Positions 5,886-6,820 of a stretch of DNA of 6,820 bases are shown piece after piece. Source of the DNA: JAULZV01 sp964401885. Its GTDB lineage: Bacteria > Patescibacteriota > Minisyncoccia > Phycocordibacterales > JAACPR01. A program made the translations under genes and the position numbers. The stretch spans positions 1 through 6,820 of the forward strand of contig CAYOAC010000036.1 in assembly GCA_964401885.1 (NCBI GenBank), written 5' to 3'. The stretch's first letter is position 1, and the number at the start of each line of letters is the position of its first letter. The notes under the pieces are model-generated. The model saw only the letters and a list, made by a program, of their open reading frames with translations, did not search any database and was not told where the DNA came from.

Positions 5886-6134
5886 ATGCAAGAATGGTAT
5901 CAGAACCCCCAACACAGAACAAAAATGAGAACAAAATTCAGACGCGGTCTTGGACCAGATAGCCGATTTGTTAGAACACTAGAAAAACAAGGGATAAGCT
6001 TACACCCTGCTCATGTTAAGGGTCTGAAAGAAACGAAACCGAGAGAACGCCGTAAAGTTACTTCAGCAATCGAATCTCTCGTTGCGGATTCGATGAAAAA
6101 AGCAGAAGCCCCGCGACTATTTGCTAGCAAATAA
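5886..6134 (+). CDS. Small basic hypothetical protein (82 residues)
   Basis: I do not recognise this family. The protein is very basic at its N-terminal half (RTKMRTKFRRGLG at 11-23), followed by SRFVRTLEKQGISLHPAHVKG and a predicted helix RRKVTSAIESLVADSMKKA. There is no membrane segment or signal. The charge pattern would suit nucleic acid or ribosome binding, but that is only a guess. The G+C of its coding region is clearly higher than its neighbours (27 of 60 bases in 5941-6000), which argues for real coding constraint or a different origin. The dedicated intrinsic terminator just after its stop supports it being an expressed gene. No Shine-Dalgarno precedes the ATG; the next in-frame ATG is codon 14. 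Confidence 0.7.
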   Translation: MQEWYQNPQHRTKMRTKFRRGLGPDSRFVRTLEKQGISLHPAHVKGLKETKPRERRKVTSAIESLVADSMKKAEAPRLFASK

Positions 6135-6152
6135 TTTCCTTTGTTTGATTTT

Positions 6153-6189
6153 AAAGCATTACTTGTATTAACGAGTTAATGCTTTTTTT
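6153..6189 (+). terminator. Intrinsic terminator of the 82-residue gene
   Basis: AAAGCATTA-CTTGT (6153-6166) pairs with ACGAG-TTAATGCTTT (6171-6185), giving 14 base pairs with one bulged T (6176), one G-T pair and an ATTA loop. A run of seven T closes it (6183-6189). It begins 18 bases after the TAA. The opposite strand lacks a good T-run, so it is probably not bidirectional, although the convergent peptidoglycan-binding gene ends within its T-run. Confidence 0.85.
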
Positions 6190-6820
6190 ATTTCAATAGT
6201 TGTTTTGTTTTTGGACCAATATATCCATCTTCGTCTTCTATATTATTCGTTTTTTGAAACTCAATAACAGCATCACGTGTAAAAATACCAAAATAACCAG
6301 TAGCACCCACTTGAGAAAGAACGGTTGCTGAAGGTCCTGTATTTTTTGAAATCAATAATTTTTGAATTTGTTTTACTTCATCTCCACTTGAGCCAATCCT
6401 TATATTTATTTCATCTAATTTAATTTTCAAAAGATCTGAAATAAAAGATCTTGTTATTAATCCAACAAAACCAACCGAAGGATTGACGCCATTTGCTTTT
6501 TGAAATTCAACAACAGCATCATGCGTAATATTTCCAAAATATCCGGTTACACCAATTTGAGAAAGAGAATTCGCTGAAGGTCCTGTATTTTTTGAAATCA
6601 AAAAATACTGCAACAACCTAACATCATCTCCAATAAGACCATTATGCAAGTTCCTGTTTAAAGTCTTTTTTATTTCATGTAATGCTTCTTGAGCTTGTTC
6701 GATACTTACACCTGAATTAGTATTTTTAACTTGTAGTAAAACGGATTTTTCATCAATTATTGGATTGCCACTACCTATAATCCTCGACTTTCCACTTTTT
6801 CTGCTTCTAGATCGATTCTC
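6188..6820 (-). CDS. Peptidoglycan-binding repeat protein (two PG_binding_1 domains), N-terminus outside window
   Basis: The frame is open from the TAA at 6188-6190 to the right edge: 210 codons without a stop or an ATG. A TTG at 6647-6649 could be taken as a start but would cut into the first domain. The visible N-terminal part reads ENRSRSRKSGKSRIIGSGNP, then a short helical stretch (SIEQAQEALHEIKKTLNRN). It is followed by repeat 1 (LHNGLIGDDVRLLQYFLI..VTGYFGNITHDAVVEFQKANGV, then GFVGLITR) and repeat 2 (IRIGSSGDEVKQIQKLLI..ATGYFGIFTRDAVIEFQKTNNI, then GYIGPKTKQLL), which end the protein. These are PG_binding_1 folds that hold cell-wall or exported proteins to peptidoglycan. No catalytic domain is visible; one may lie upstream. 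The repeat wording is common in Parcubacteria. It is convergent with the 82-residue gene. Confidence 0.92.
   Translation of the reverse strand, partial: ENRSRSRKSGKSRIIGSGNPIIDEKSVLLQVKNTNSGVSIEQAQEALHEIKKTLNRNLHNGLIGDDVRLLQYFLISKNTGPSANSLSQIGVTGYFGNITHDAVVEFQKANGVNPSVGFVGLITRSFISDLLKIKLDEINIRIGSSGDEVKQIQKLLISKNTGPSATVLSQVGATGYFGIFTRDAVIEFQKTNNIEDEDGYIGPKTKQLLK
6327..6355. repeat. 29-bp exact direct repeat within the PG-binding gene, copy 1
   Basis: Identical to 6573-6601 at an offset of 246 bases (82 codons). It codes the ISKNTGPSA part of the second domain and reflects internal domain duplication. Confidence 0.95.
6573..6601. repeat. 29-bp exact direct repeat within the PG-binding gene, copy 2
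   Basis: Partner of 6327-6355, in the first peptidoglycan-binding domain. The match ends exactly at base 6601; flanking domain sequence is similar but diverged. Confidence 0.95.

Noticed and set aside
6647..6649. TTG as the start of the PG-binding gene
   Set aside because: It falls at the beginning of the first repeat domain, and the frame stays open to the window edge.

Overview
The window looks like a piece of a chromosome from a Candidate Phyla Radiation (Patescibacteria, probably Parcubacteria-like) bacterium. This is an inference from four things: the AT-rich sequence, tightly packed genes with almost no Shine-Dalgarno sites, a peptidoglycan-binding protein whose repeat wording (SKNTGPSA..LSQ.G.TGYFG) is typical of that group, and a recombinase + lemA/htpX + GerMN-type gene set. 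All reading frames fit the standard code.

Left part (1-2733): accessory DNA. A serine recombinase (+ strand, its N-terminus cut by the window edge) converges, with a 1-base gap, on a 516-residue protein that I assign to the sporadically distributed TIGR04141/DUF6119 family (- strand). A tRNA-Ser(GGA) gene lies just upstream of the latter, with its 3' end facing this accessory block. That is the usual geometry of an island beside a tRNA gene, although no attachment repeat is visible.

Middle part (2854-5162): a - strand cluster read as lemA -> htpX -> two tandem-duplicated two-helix membrane proteins -> a DUF1653 gene -> tRNA-Ser. Spacings are 12 and 2 bases, followed by overlaps of 14 and 23 bases. 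A good extended -10 promoter inside an inverted repeat precedes lemA. The DUF1653 gene is too short for simple ORF calling because an in-frame TAG interrupts it at codon 43. Its conserved C-terminal half continues in the same frame after the stop, so it is a recently broken gene or one read through.

Right part (5168-6820): a membrane-anchored GerMN-domain protein (- strand) is divergent from an unrecognised basic 82-residue protein (+ strand), which is followed by a clear intrinsic terminator. Next comes a protein with two PG_binding_1 repeats (- strand). Its reading frame stays open to the window edge, so its start is outside.

Taken together, the right two thirds is an envelope-related neighbourhood (membrane protease HtpX, its partner LemA, small membrane proteins, GerMN, peptidoglycan binding). 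The left third is mobile or accessory cargo.
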